In this document: positions 25,792 through 34,783 of the stretch, in pieces
Layout: each line of letters starts with the position of its first letter
Numbering within the stretch: position 1 is the first letter of the stretch
NCBI GenBank assembly: GCA_945906815.1
Contig: CAMDRT010000003.1
Location: 1-64,000 of the forward strand
Origin: Bordetella parapertussis
GTDB taxonomy: Bacteria > Pseudomonadota > Gammaproteobacteria > Burkholderiales > SG8-41
Length of the DNA: 64,000 nt
Direction: 5' to 3'
Translations under genes and position numbers: made by a program
Notes under the pieces: model-generated
What the model was told of the DNA's origin: nothing
Databases searched by the model: none
Seen by the model: only the letters and a program-made list of their open reading frames with translations

Positions 25792-26763
25792 ATGATGCAG
25801 AGGTTTTGCAGCAGGGTGATGGGGTGCGTGTTGTTGTCGGGGGTGGCGGTTTGCGCGGGCGCGCAAGCGTACCCGCAGCGTCCGGTGCGCCTGGTGGTTG
25901 CGGTCACTGCCGGCGGCAGCACCGACATCATTGCGCGCGTGATCGGGGCGAAACTGGGTGAACGCATCGGGCAGCAAGTGGTGGTGGACAATCGTCCCGG
26001 TGGCAGCAGCATCATCGGCGCCGACATCGTGGCCAAGGCGCAGCCTGACGGCCATACCTTGCTGATGGGTTCGGGTTCGATGGGCACCATCAGCAGCCTG
26101 TTTAGCAAGCTGCCGTTTGACCCGTTCAGGGATTTTGCGCCGGTGTCGCTGATCGGCACCTCGCCGTACGTGGTGGTGGTGCAGCCGTCGCTGCCGGTGA
26201 AAACCGTGGCAGACCTCATCAGCTACGGCAAGACCAATCCCGGCAAGCTCAATTTTTCAGGATCGACGCCGGGGTCGTTGCAACGGCTGACCGGCGAAAT
26301 GTTAAAGCGCAATGGCGGATTCGACATGGTGTTTGTGCCCTACAAAGGCACCGGTGCGCTGCTGCCCGATCTGCTCGGGGGGCGTCTGCATGTGGCGATA
26401 GACAATGTGCTGATTCTCACACCCTACATTCGCAACAACACGCTGCGCGCGCTCGGTGTTACCAGTTCCAAACGTTCGGCGTTGTTTCCGGAACTGCCGG
26501 CGCTGGCGGAGACCGGGCTGCCGGGCTTTCATGCGGTCGGCTGGTTTGGCGTGTTCGCAACCGGCCGCACGCCCGACGCCATCGTCACCCGGCTCAACAC
26601 TGAACTATCTGCGATTATGAAAACGTCGGACATGCGCGAACGTTTTGTGGGCCAAGGCTCGGAGCCGTTGTCCGGCCCGCCGGATGATTTGCGCAAATAT
26701 TTCGCCAACGAAGTCAGCAAGTGGGGCAAGGTGATCCGCGAAGCGGGCATCAAGGCAGAGTGA
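25792..26763 (+). CDS. Bug-family tripartite tricarboxylate transporter receptor
   Basis: A 323-aa Bug/TctC receptor. ATG 25792 has GAGGAGAAAATT upstream (ATG 25795 is equally possible). Signal peptide ending GAQA, then YPQRPVRLVVAVTAGGSTD, VVDNRPGGSSIIG, QPDGHTLL and VFVPYKGTGA. Third of the trio, 25 bp before the acyl-CoA synthetase start, supporting a link between uptake and CoA activation. Confidence 0.9.
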   Translation: MMQRFCSRVMGCVLLSGVAVCAGAQAYPQRPVRLVVAVTAGGSTDIIARVIGAKLGERIGQQVVVDNRPGGSSIIGADIVAKAQPDGHTLLMGSGSMGTISSLFSKLPFDPFRDFAPVSLIGTSPYVVVVQPSLPVKTVADLISYGKTNPGKLNFSGSTPGSLQRLTGEMLKRNGGFDMVFVPYKGTGALLPDLLGGRLHVAIDNVLILTPYIRNNTLRALGVTSSKRSALFPELPALAETGLPGFHAVGWFGVFATGRTPDAIVTRLNTELSAIMKTSDMRERFVGQGSEPLSGPPDDLRKYFANEVSKWGKVIREAGIKAE

Positions 26764-26788
26764 TGATCATACGCAATGGCGCAAACCC

Positions 26789-28894
26789 ATGAGCAATTTC
26801 TCCAGACTATTGAATCCACGCGGCGTCGCCATCGTAGGCGCCACCGATGACACCGATCGCGCTGGCGGACAGGCGCTGCACGCGCTTGCACAGCACGGCT
26901 ACAGCGGCGGCATTTTTCCGGTTAATCCCAAGTACGACACGCTCGGCAAGCATCGCTGTTACCGCAATCTCACCGCGATCGATCAGCCGTGCGATGTGGC
27001 GGTAGTGGCCGTGCCCGCACAGCATGTGCCGGGCGTGATCGAGCAATGCGGCCAGCACGGTATCCCGTTTGCGGTGGTGCTGGGCGGCGGCTTTCGCGAA
27101 GCGGGGCCTGAAGGCATCGCCAACGAAGAGCGTATGCTCGCCGCCGCGCGCAAAGGCGGCGTGCGCCTGATCGGGCCCAACTGCCTCGGTCTGGTTAACA
27201 TCCATCAGCGCGTGTACGCGGGCTTTGGCAGCATCACCAAAGCGCCTGAATTGAAACCGGGGCCGGTGTCGGCGGTGATTCAAAGCGGCGGCTTTGGCAA
27301 CAGCCTGGTGGTGCAGACGGCGGCTGCCGGCGTCGGCTTTCGTTATGTGGTGGCGAGCGGCAACGAAAGCGACATCAAGGCACCGGAATTGATCCATGCT
27401 TTTGTCGATGACCCTGAAACCAAAGTGATACTCGCCTATCTTGAAGGTGTAGCCGATGGGCGCGGGCTGATGGCGGCGGCACGCCGCGCCTTGGCGGCGG
27501 GCAAGCCGGTGCTTGTGCTGAAGGCGGGCAACACGCGACAGGGCTTGCGCGCCGCCGCTACACACACCGCCAACCTCACCAGCAGTTACGATGTGTTTAG
27601 CGCGGCATTAAAGCAGTGCGGCGTGATCGAGGTGCGTGACACGCACGAAGCGGCCGACTACGCGCAATGTTTCGCCGCGGGTCGCCGTGCGCGCGGGCGC
27701 AACGTGGTGGTGATGGGCGGCTCCGGCGGTTCCGCAGTGGCGTTTTCCGATGCAGCGGATGAGGTCGGATTGAAGCTCATACCGCTATCGGCAAACACCA
27801 TGACGGTACTGCGCGAAAATCTGCCGAGCGTGGCGTCGCTCGAAAACCCGGTGGATTACGCGGCGGGCTTCATCAACGACAAAAACGCGCCGCGTTTTCA
27901 GCGCGCGCTGGACGCGGTCCTGGCAGACCCGGAAGTGCACCAACTGGGCATGCTGCTGGCGACCTCCACCGGCCGTACCATGTATAACGGCGCAGCGGGC
28001 GTTGCCGAGGCGCTCAAGAAATCGGATAAGCCGGTAATGCTGTTTTGCTCCATACCGTATGCCGCCGCGCCCGAGGGTTTCGACGTCATCGCCGCCGAGA
28101 AAATTCCGATGCAGCCGTCACCGCGCCGTGTGGCGTACGCGATGGGCAAGCTGGCGGACTATAGCGACACGCTGCATCAGCGTGAACGCATCTGCAATCC
28201 ACCCGCAGTAAAAGCGCGCGCCTTGCCGCCCCTGCCCGACGGTGTGGTAACGCTGAATGAACACGAAAGCAAAGACCTGCTGCGCGCGTTCGGCATCCCA
28301 CTGACGCAGGACACACTGCTAGCGCCGGGCGCCGCTGCACCCGCCCAGGTAAAGTTTCCCGTGGCGGTAAAAATAGCGTCGCGCGATATAGCGCACAAAT
28401 CCGATATCGGCGGCGTGCGCCTTAACGTGCAGGATCAGGCGCAATTGGAAACTGCAATCGCCGAAGTGCTCGCCAACGCCAAGCGCGCTGCGCCGCAGGC
28501 AAACATCGCCGGCGTGCTGCTGTCGGAGATGATCGCTGATGGCCTTGAAACCATCGTTGGCGTGGTCAACGATCCGTGCTTTGGCCCGGTGGTGGCGTTC
28601 GGTTTAGGTGGCATATTCGCGGAAACCCTGCGCGACGTGACCTATCGCGTTGCGCCGTTCGATAAGCTTGAAGCGCATGCGATGGTGCGCGAAATTCGCG
28701 GGGCAAAACTATTCGACGGCGTGCGCGGGCAGCCCGCGCGTGACGTTGAAGCGCTGGCGAATCTGCTGGTGGCGGTGTCGCATATGGCGTGGCTCACGCG
28801 CGAGCGCGTGGCGGAGATGGATATCAATCCGGTGCTGGTGCGGCCCGCGGGTAAGGGCGTGGTGGCGGCGGATGCACTGGTTGTTTTGAAGTAG
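26789..28894 (+). CDS. Acetate--CoA ligase (ADP-forming) family acyl-CoA synthetase
   Basis: A 701-aa fused NDP-forming acyl-CoA synthetase. The N-terminal CoA-binding Rossmann domain starts LLNPRGVAIVGATDDTDRAG; succinyl-CoA-ligase-like domains follow (QSGGFGNSLVVQTAA, VMGGSGGSAVAFSDAA); an ATP-grasp domain covers about residues 480-700 (VAVKIASRDIAHKSDIGGVR, FGLGGIFAETLRDV). It activates an acid with CoA and ATP. Last in a same-strand cluster with MmgE/PrpD, reductase and Bug genes, so it probably activates their substrate. The acid is not predictable. Confidence 0.88.
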   Translation: MSNFSRLLNPRGVAIVGATDDTDRAGGQALHALAQHGYSGGIFPVNPKYDTLGKHRCYRNLTAIDQPCDVAVVAVPAQHVPGVIEQCGQHGIPFAVVLGGGFREAGPEGIANEERMLAAARKGGVRLIGPNCLGLVNIHQRVYAGFGSITKAPELKPGPVSAVIQSGGFGNSLVVQTAAAGVGFRYVVASGNESDIKAPELIHAFVDDPETKVILAYLEGVADGRGLMAAARRALAAGKPVLVLKAGNTRQGLRAAATHTANLTSSYDVFSAALKQCGVIEVRDTHEAADYAQCFAAGRRARGRNVVVMGGSGGSAVAFSDAADEVGLKLIPLSANTMTVLRENLPSVASLENPVDYAAGFINDKNAPRFQRALDAVLADPEVHQLGMLLATSTGRTMYNGAAGVAEALKKSDKPVMLFCSIPYAAAPEGFDVIAAEKIPMQPSPRRVAYAMGKLADYSDTLHQRERICNPPAVKARALPPLPDGVVTLNEHESKDLLRAFGIPLTQDTLLAPGAAAPAQVKFPVAVKIASRDIAHKSDIGGVRLNVQDQAQLETAIAEVLANAKRAAPQANIAGVLLSEMIADGLETIVGVVNDPCFGPVVAFGLGGIFAETLRDVTYRVAPFDKLEAHAMVREIRGAKLFDGVRGQPARDVEALANLLVAVSHMAWLTRERVAEMDINPVLVRPAGKGVVAADALVVLK

Positions 28895-28901
28895 CGCCTG
28901 C

Positions 28902-29219
28902 TCACTCCGCCCGTATCCCCGCAGCCTTAACCACGCGGCTCCATTTCGCGATCTCCGCCACCAAATGTTGGTGAAAGTGCTCCGGGCTGCCGCCAGCCGG
29001 CTCCGCGCCATCGGTGGCGAGCTTTTGCCGCACCTCCGCCAGGGCGATGACTTTGCCGAGCGCGCTGTTCATGCGCGCAATCACGCTCACACGCGTGCCC
29101 GCAGGCGCGAGCACACCGTACCAACTGGTGGTTGAGTAATCACGCACGCCGGCTTCCGCGACCGTGGGCAGGTCGGGCATCGCTGCGGAACGTTTAACGC
29201 TGGTCACCGCCAGCGCAGG
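28902..29219 (-). pseudogene. Truncated Bug receptor gene (3' duplicate)
   Basis: The last 101 codons of a Bug receptor, very close at DNA level to the 3' third of the intact gene at 29538-30521 (only scattered changes by eye, e.g. TSVKRS against TSVQRS and EHFHQHLVAEI against EEFHQHLVTEI). Similarity stops near 29213-29219, just before the terminal inverted repeat of a mini-element at 29226. It lacks the signal peptide and N-terminal lobe, so it cannot be a functional receptor. GTG 29207 would allow a fragment. Confidence 0.85.
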
Positions 29220-29225
29220 AGCGTA

Positions 29226-29448
29226 GGGTCAGTTCTTGATATTGCATCTTACTTGCAGTTTGCGCAGTATCGCTGACGGTGCGCTAGTCTCGATTTCACG
29301 CTGAATCTTCGATATCCGCGATGGCGAAACCCTACAGCATTCAGCCACCGCCGGCAACGGCATATTGACCGCGCGGCGTAGCGGGTACGCCGACCCGTGA
29401 AATGCTTCCTGATGTTCTTGGTTTGGTGCAATGTCAAGAACTGACCCC
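29226..29448. mobile_element. Mini mobile-element relic with terminal inverted repeats
   Basis: A 223-bp unit bounded by inverted repeats: GGGTCAGTTCTTGATATTGC at 29226 onward, and its near-perfect reverse complement at 29427-29448 (one mismatch in 21 bp). A minus-strand open frame (29229-29504) ends just inside the left repeat and encodes an HTH-like tail, PAVAECCRVSPSRISKIQRE. This resembles C-terminal ends of REP-associated (Y1/RAYT-type) transposases as I remember them. The catalytic part is absent, so it is a deletion derivative. It separates the truncated and intact copies of a Bug gene. Confidence 0.6.
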
Positions 29449-29537
29449 TTTTTCACTCCGAAACGCAGGGCATCAGTGCCACGACAGCAACGGAATTCAG
29501 CCAATCACATCGGCAACACAACAACGTCACCCACGCC

Positions 29538-30521
29538 TCACTCCACCCGTATCCCCGCCGCCTTAACCACGCGGCGCCATTTCGCGATCTCCGTCACCAG
29601 GTGTTGGTGAAATTCTTCCGGGCTGCCGCCAGCCGGCTCCGCGCCATCGGTGGCGAGCTTTTGCCGCACCTCCGCCAGGGCGATGACTTTGCCGAGCGCG
29701 CTGTTCATGCGCGCAATTACGCTCACACGCGTGCCCGCAGGCGCGAGCACACCGTACCAACTGGTGGTTGAGTAATCACGCACGCCGGCTTCCGCGACCG
29801 TGGGCAGGTCGGGCATCGCCGCGGAGCGTTGGACGCTGGTCACCGCCAGTGCGCGCAAGCGTGTTGAGCGCACATGTTGCTGTGCAGAAATGATGCTGGC
29901 GAAGGTCAGCTGCACCTGCCCTGCGATGGTGTCGGTCAATGCCGGCCCCGCACCCTTGTGTGGCACGTGAACCATGGTGATACCCGTCGCACCCTGAAAC
30001 AGTACGCCCGCGAGATGCCCCGAACTGCCGGTGCCGCCCGACGCATAGTTCAGGGCGTCCGGTTTGGCTTTGCCCAGCGCCACCAGATCTTGCACCGAGC
30101 GCACCGGCAGCGACGGATGCACCACCAGCAGAAACGGCGCTTGCGCCAGCAGAATGATCGGCGCCAGATCCTTGAGTGGATCGAATGGCAGGTTGGCATA
30201 AAGGCTGGGATAGATGGCGTAGCCGCTGGTCACCGCGAGCAGGGTATATCCATCAGGCGCGCTCTTCGCTACGAAGCCCGCGCCGAGGGCCCCTGCCTGG
30301 CCCGTGCGATTATCGACAAGCATCGGTTGCCCGAGCGCATCGCTGAGCCTGGCGGTCAGTGTGCGTGTCACCAGATCGGCGGCGCCGCCGGGCGCTTGTC
30401 CCACCACGAAACGCACGGGCTTTAGCGGATACGGAGGCTCAATGCTTTGCGCGTACACGGCGCCGGCTTGCAGCGTGATGCCGGTGTAAAGGAGAATCGT
30501 TAAGGTTTTGTTTTTAAGCAA
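29538..30521 (-). CDS. Bug-family tripartite tricarboxylate transporter receptor
   Basis: A 327-aa Bug/TctC receptor, intact. Signal peptide from MLKNKTLTILLYTG to AVYAQ, then YPLKPVRFVVGQAPGGAAD, LVDNRTGQAGALG, APDGYTLL and VHVPHKGAGP. It is the parent of the truncated copy at 28902-29219. Divergent from the CapA-like gene at 30622. No Shine-Dalgarno stands out in the 100-bp divergent gap. Confidence 0.9.
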   Translation of the reverse strand: MLKNKTLTILLYTGITLQAGAVYAQSIEPPYPLKPVRFVVGQAPGGAADLVTRTLTARLSDALGQPMLVDNRTGQAGALGAGFVAKSAPDGYTLLAVTSGYAIYPSLYANLPFDPLKDLAPIILLAQAPFLLVVHPSLPVRSVQDLVALGKAKPDALNYASGGTGSSGHLAGVLFQGATGITMVHVPHKGAGPALTDTIAGQVQLTFASIISAQQHVRSTRLRALAVTSVQRSAAMPDLPTVAEAGVRDYSTTSWYGVLAPAGTRVSVIARMNSALGKVIALAEVRQKLATDGAEPAGGSPEEFHQHLVTEIAKWRRVVKAAGIRVE

Positions 30522-30621
30522 TAGTTTTAATTCCCGATGCGGCTAGCCATGGTACCCACGCCAACGACGCTGCAATCAGCGCGTACAGGTGTGTGTAATA
30601 TACCTGACAAGGAATCTCCCC

Positions 30622-31743
30622 ATGACAACGAACCACAGCGTAGTCGTGCTCGGCGTCGGCGATGTCGGCCCGCTACACGAACCGATAGACGGCTACAGCA
30701 CGCTCGCGCGCTCTGTGCTCGCGGCGGGCGATATTCGCTTCGGCCAATGCGAGCGCGTTTATTCCGAGCGTGGTGCGCTGCAATTGCATTCCGGCGGCGC
30801 ACACAGTCGTGTCCAGCCGCACCTGGCTACGGTGTTCAGCGATTGCGGCTTCGATGTGGTGTCGGTGGCGAGCAACCATGCGATGGATTGGGGCGAAGAT
30901 GCGCTGCTCGATACGCTTGCATTGCTCGAAAGCAAGGGCATCAAAACCATAGGCGCGGGACGCAATCTTGGTGAAGCGCGGCGTCCGGCGATCATTGAAA
31001 AGAACGGCATACGCGTGGCGTTTCTCGCCTACTGCTCGATCCTCAATGAGGGCTACGCCGCACAGCCCAACAAGGCGGGGGTCGCGCCGCTGCGTGCGCA
31101 TACCTATTACCAAACAGTCGATTATCAGGCGGGTGTGCCGCCGCGCGTGGTGACGGTGCCGTACGAAGATGACCTTGCCGCGATGGTGAGCGATATCGCC
31201 GCGGCCAGGGCGAACGCCGATGCCGTGATCGTGTCATTGCATTGGGGCATCCACTTCGTGCCGCGCCTCATAGCCGACTACCAACCCGCCGCAGCGCAGG
31301 CGGCTTTTGCCGCAGGCGCGGACTTGATCCTCGGCCACCACGCGCACACGCCCAAAGCGATAGGTGTGTATGGTAACAATGGCGGCAAAACCTGCTTTTA
31401 CAGTTTGAGCAATTTCATCATGTCGTCCACTGCAAAAAGCGCGCAGAGCGCCGCAGCCTTTGAAAAAAAATACGGCGTGAAGCTCGACCCTGATTACCCG
31501 CACCTCGCTTATGGCGAGGATGCTAAACGCAGCCTCATCGCCAAGGCGGTGATCGGCAAATCCGGCGTGCAAAGAACCTCGTTCCTGCCGGTGCTGATCG
31601 ACCAGCAGTTGCGCCCGGAAGTGCTCAAGCGCGGCGATGCACGCTTTACGGATGCGGTGACGTTTATGCATAACGTGTCGCAAGATTTTGACCACAAATT
31701 TGTCGTCGAGGGTGACGAGGTTTGTGTATACCCACAACTTTAA
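30622..31743 (+). CDS. CapA-family (PGA_cap) metallophosphatase-like protein
   Basis: A 373-aa protein of the CapA/PgsA family (metallophosphoesterase-like fold), first known from poly-gamma-glutamate capsule synthesis but also widespread in catabolic clusters. Motifs: GVGDVGP near the N terminus, SNHAMDWGEDALLDTL, LHWGIHFVPRLIADYQ and LILGHHAHTPKAI, which carry the metal-binding Asn/His residues. Start ATG 30622 has AAGGAAT upstream. No signal peptide or membrane helix is seen, so it is probably cytosolic. No pgs or cap biosynthesis genes are near, so capsule synthesis is unlikely. Confidence 0.82.
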   Translation: MTTNHSVVVLGVGDVGPLHEPIDGYSTLARSVLAAGDIRFGQCERVYSERGALQLHSGGAHSRVQPHLATVFSDCGFDVVSVASNHAMDWGEDALLDTLALLESKGIKTIGAGRNLGEARRPAIIEKNGIRVAFLAYCSILNEGYAAQPNKAGVAPLRAHTYYQTVDYQAGVPPRVVTVPYEDDLAAMVSDIAAARANADAVIVSLHWGIHFVPRLIADYQPAAAQAAFAAGADLILGHHAHTPKAIGVYGNNGGKTCFYSLSNFIMSSTAKSAQSAAAFEKKYGVKLDPDYPHLAYGEDAKRSLIAKAVIGKSGVQRTSFLPVLIDQQLRPEVLKRGDARFTDAVTFMHNVSQDFDHKFVVEGDEVCVYPQL

Positions 31744-31761
31744 CTCTTCCTGGGAACCCAC

Positions 31762-32649
31762 ATGTTTACCGCTATCGACCACGTGATGATCTGTGTGCCC
31801 GACTTGCCGCAGGCCATCGCGCAGTATTCCAATATGGGCTTCAATATGTATGCGGGTGGCGCGCATCCGGGCAAAGGCACGCACAATGCCATTGCGTTCA
31901 ATGGCGAGGAGTATCTGGAGTTGCTGGCGATCCGTGATCCAGCGGAGTACGCGGCATCGGGCAAACCAGGCACCTGGAATACCGGACTGACCGATTTCAT
32001 CGCGGCGGGCGGCGGTATCCGTTTTGTGGCGGTGCAAAGCGACGACCTCGCCGCGGACGTGGCTGCCATGCGCAGCCGCGGCGTAGACGTCAGCGCTGCG
32101 ATGGACGGCAGCCGGCGTACGCCAGCGGGGCAGGAACTGCGGTGGAAATCCGCGGTGCTGGGCCCGCAAAACCCACTGCCAATATTTTTCATCCAACACG
32201 TGACGCCGTTGGCTGAGCGCCGCAGGCAAGTGCCGCTCGCGGGCAGCCATCCCAACGGCGTCTACAAGCTTGAGCGCGCCTACATCGTTACCCGCGATGC
32301 CGAGGCTGCCGCAGCGCTCTATGCCAACGTGCTCGGCGTCCCCAAGCCTACCCTGCACAAGGGCACGGTGGTGATGTCGGACATGGCGATTTTTGAGATC
32401 GGCCCCACCGGCCTGGGCGTGGTGCAGCCCTACGCGCCGGGGCCGGCCGCCGATGCATTGGCGCGCCGCGGACCCGGTCCGTTTCAGGCGTTGTACCGCA
32501 CCACCAGCATGGGTGTTGCGGCGCGCTGGATGGAATCCCACGGCCTGCCGCCACCGGCGCGGGGCGTGCGCAGCAACGGTGAGCAGGCGATGCTGATGAC
32601 GCCGCCAGATACGTTTGGGGCTTATATTGGGTTTGTGGGGCCAGCGTAA
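31762..32649 (+). CDS. VOC-fold (glyoxalase-like) protein
   Basis: A 295-aa cytosolic protein with a glyoxalase-like N-terminal half: IDHVMICVPDLPQAIAQYSN (first metal-site His region) and HNAIAFNGEEYLELLAIRD (second His and Glu). A repeat of the fold follows (LERAYIVTRDAEAAAALYAN). Start ATG 31762 is 18 bp after the CapA-like gene, suggesting co-transcription. Members include dioxygenases and isomerases; the reaction is unknown. Confidence 0.82.
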   Translation: MFTAIDHVMICVPDLPQAIAQYSNMGFNMYAGGAHPGKGTHNAIAFNGEEYLELLAIRDPAEYAASGKPGTWNTGLTDFIAAGGGIRFVAVQSDDLAADVAAMRSRGVDVSAAMDGSRRTPAGQELRWKSAVLGPQNPLPIFFIQHVTPLAERRRQVPLAGSHPNGVYKLERAYIVTRDAEAAAALYANVLGVPKPTLHKGTVVMSDMAIFEIGPTGLGVVQPYAPGPAADALARRGPGPFQALYRTTSMGVAARWMESHGLPPPARGVRSNGEQAMLMTPPDTFGAYIGFVGPA

Positions 32650-32723
32650 ACCCGGATCTGTTACGGGTGCTCGTATAGTGCGTGCTGGCGGCAGGTAGTT
32701 GTAGCAGGGACCGAGGAAAATTC

Positions 32724-33698
32724 ATGGCGACATTGTATTCAGCGCTACGCGTGCTTGCGACCGTTGTCGCGGCGTCGGGCGCAAGCACGACAGCGCTCGC
32801 GCAGGCCTACCCCAGCAAACCCATCCGCCTCGTCACTGCCGAGGCCGGTGGCGGTAACGATTTCACCGCGCGTGCGCTTGTGCGGGGGCTGGGAGACAGC
32901 CTGGGTCAGCAACTGATCGTGGACAATCGCGGCGGCGCCGGTGGCATTATCGCCGCTGAAATCGCGGCACGGGCGCCGCCTGACGGCTATACGCTGCTGG
33001 TTTACGCCAGCAATATCTGGATCATTCCGTTGTTGAAAAAAAATGTACCCTACGACATAGCGCGCGACTTTGTGCCGCTGACGTGGGCGGCGCGCTCGCC
33101 CAGTACGCTGGTGGTGCATCCCTCGCTGCCGGTAAAGTCAGTCGGGGATCTCATCGCGCTTGCTAAAGCCCAACCCGGTCAGCTCAACTATGGTTCGGGT
33201 GGGTCGGGCGCTACCACGCATGTGGCGGCCGAGTTGTTCAAGTCGATGGCGAAAGTCAATATTGTGCGCGTCACCTACCGCGGAAACGCACCCGCGATCA
33301 ATGATCTGATCGCCGGACAAACACAAGTGATGTTTGCAACCGCGGGCGCCGTAGCGCCCCATACCGGATCGGGCCGCTTGCGGGCATTGGCGGTTACCAG
33401 CGCGCAGCCGACGCCGCTGGCGCCCGGCCTGCCTACCGTGGCTTCGGCGGGTCTGCCGGGGTATGAGTCGCTGTCTATTTATGGCGTGTTCGCGCCGTCA
33501 AAAACCGCCGCCGCGATCCTGCAGCAATTGAATCGCGAAATGGTGCGGGTGCTGCACAGAGCTGATATAAAGGCACTGTTTCTTAACGCCGGAATAGAGG
33601 CGGTCGGCACTACAGCGGAAGCGTTTGCAGCAGCGATAAAAGCCGATGTGGCACGTATGAGCAAAGTGATTAACGAAGCGGGTATCCGCGAAGATTAA
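32724..33698 (+). CDS. Bug-family tripartite tricarboxylate transporter receptor
   Basis: A 324-aa Bug/TctC receptor. ATG 32724 follows GAGGAAAATTC. Signal peptide ending TTALAQ, then YPSKPIRLVTAEAGGGND, IVDNRGGAGGII, APPDGYTLL and VRVTYRGNAP, where the usual PYKG is TYRG, an unusual ligand-loop variant. Upstream are the CapA-like and VOC genes, downstream an AhpD-like gene, all on one strand. Confidence 0.9.
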   Translation: MATLYSALRVLATVVAASGASTTALAQAYPSKPIRLVTAEAGGGNDFTARALVRGLGDSLGQQLIVDNRGGAGGIIAAEIAARAPPDGYTLLVYASNIWIIPLLKKNVPYDIARDFVPLTWAARSPSTLVVHPSLPVKSVGDLIALAKAQPGQLNYGSGGSGATTHVAAELFKSMAKVNIVRVTYRGNAPAINDLIAGQTQVMFATAGAVAPHTGSGRLRALAVTSAQPTPLAPGLPTVASAGLPGYESLSIYGVFAPSKTAAAILQQLNREMVRVLHRADIKALFLNAGIEAVGTTAEAFAAAIKADVARMSKVINEAGIRED

Positions 33699-33711
33699 AA
33701 AGGAGGCTATG

Positions 33712-34302
33712 ATGAAATCTGATGCCGTTAGCGACGGCACCCCGCGCTTTAAGCCGCTGGCTGAAAGCGACATGAGCGAGGCGCAGCTCAAGGCCGCGCG
33801 CGAACTGGCCAGTGGCCCGCGCGGCAAGCTCAACCCGCACGGGCCCAATGCCGTGCTGCTGCGCAGCCCTGATCTGATGAGCCGCACGCAACAGGTCGGT
33901 GCGTATCTTCGCTACAGCAGCGCGCTGCCGGCGCGGCTTAACGAGTTCGCTATTATTATCACCGCACGCCAATGGAATGCGCAGGTCGAATGGATCGAGC
34001 ACCAGCCGCTGGCGCTGAAAGCCGGACTCAACCCGACGGTGGCTGCAGACCTGGCGCGGGGCGTGCGTCCCGCTGACATGCAGGACGATGAAGCCATCAT
34101 TTACCAATTTTGCACGGAACTGCACCAGACCAAGGCCGTCAGTGACGCCGCCTTCAAAGCGCTGGCGGACAAGTTTGGCGAGCGTGGCGTGGTGGACCTC
34201 ATTGCATTGACCGGTTACTACAGCATGCTGGCGATGGTGCTCAATGTGGCGCAGCAACCGTTGCCCGGCGGCGTGCCGCCGCCGCTGGCAGCACTTTCAT
34301 GA
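33712..34302 (+). CDS. Carboxymuconolactone decarboxylase family protein
   Basis: A 196-aa helical protein of the CMD/AhpD-like fold. The core is LRYSSALPARLNEFAIIITARQWNAQVEWIEHQPLALKAGL, where the acidic/His residues fit the decarboxylase-like subgroup and the AhpD CxxC is absent (no Cys pair). The DLIALTGYYSMLAMVLN tail is typical. AGGAGG at 33701-33706 favours ATG 33712 over ATG 33709. Follows a Bug gene by 13 bp, so it is probably part of the same catabolic unit. Confidence 0.82.
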   Translation: MKSDAVSDGTPRFKPLAESDMSEAQLKAARELASGPRGKLNPHGPNAVLLRSPDLMSRTQQVGAYLRYSSALPARLNEFAIIITARQWNAQVEWIEHQPLALKAGLNPTVAADLARGVRPADMQDDEAIIYQFCTELHQTKAVSDAAFKALADKFGERGVVDLIALTGYYSMLAMVLNVAQQPLPGGVPPPLAALS

Positions 34303-34327
34303 ATCATGCCGTTTGTAGGGTTAAGGG

Positions 34328-34774
34328 TTAGACGATTGAAGTTGCCCGACGTGAATGCGTCCAAGCCTCAAGGATAGTGGCGCCAAGGTCGCCGCTAAAA
34401 AGCAGGCGGCGGCTGCAACCGGCTATATGCACCGCCACCCGGTCGGCGAACCAGACTTTTACGTATTCGCAGCGTTCCACCGCGGACCACGGGATCACCA
34501 ACTGAGGATGCAGAAAGCGGAAAGGAAACAGCACCGATAGCGCAAAGCCCTGAGCGCCGACCGTGGCAAAAAGAGTGCTGCGATAACTGATGGGGAACGC
34601 TTCCCACCCCATAGACCCCGAGCGCAAGCGAAATAGTTCGCCCTCAACCAGCGCATCACTCTTAAACTGTGCGGCCAGGTGATACCACCCGCCCAGCAGT
34701 GACAGCACGCCGCAGATCACCAGCCACAACGCGGCGCAAGCGGGAAAGAACCAAGCGGAATTTGGACTGAGCAC
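34328..34774 (-). CDS. Hypothetical membrane-anchored protein
   Basis: A 148-aa protein not recognised. One strong hydrophobic segment at about residues 8-34 (FFPACAALWLVICGVLSLLG) and a second weaker one near 72-88. The C-terminal half (FRFLHPQLVIPWSAVERCEYV, then IAGCSRRLLFSGDLG) has the alternating pattern of small PH-like bacterial domains, but this is only an impression. Placed downstream of ppx on the same strand with 9 bp between them, so probably co-transcribed. Confidence 0.6.
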   Translation of the reverse strand: MLSPNSAWFFPACAALWLVICGVLSLLGGWYHLAAQFKSDALVEGELFRLRSGSMGWEAFPISYRSTLFATVGAQGFALSVLFPFRFLHPQLVIPWSAVERCEYVKVWFADRVAVHIAGCSRRLLFSGDLGATILEAWTHSRRATSIV

Positions 34775-34783
34775 TATTGTTGT

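Noticed and set aside
24712..26055. A 447-aa minus-strand open frame opposite two Bug genes
   Set aside because: Same composition pattern recurs opposite every Bug gene in the window, so it is a codon-bias artefact.
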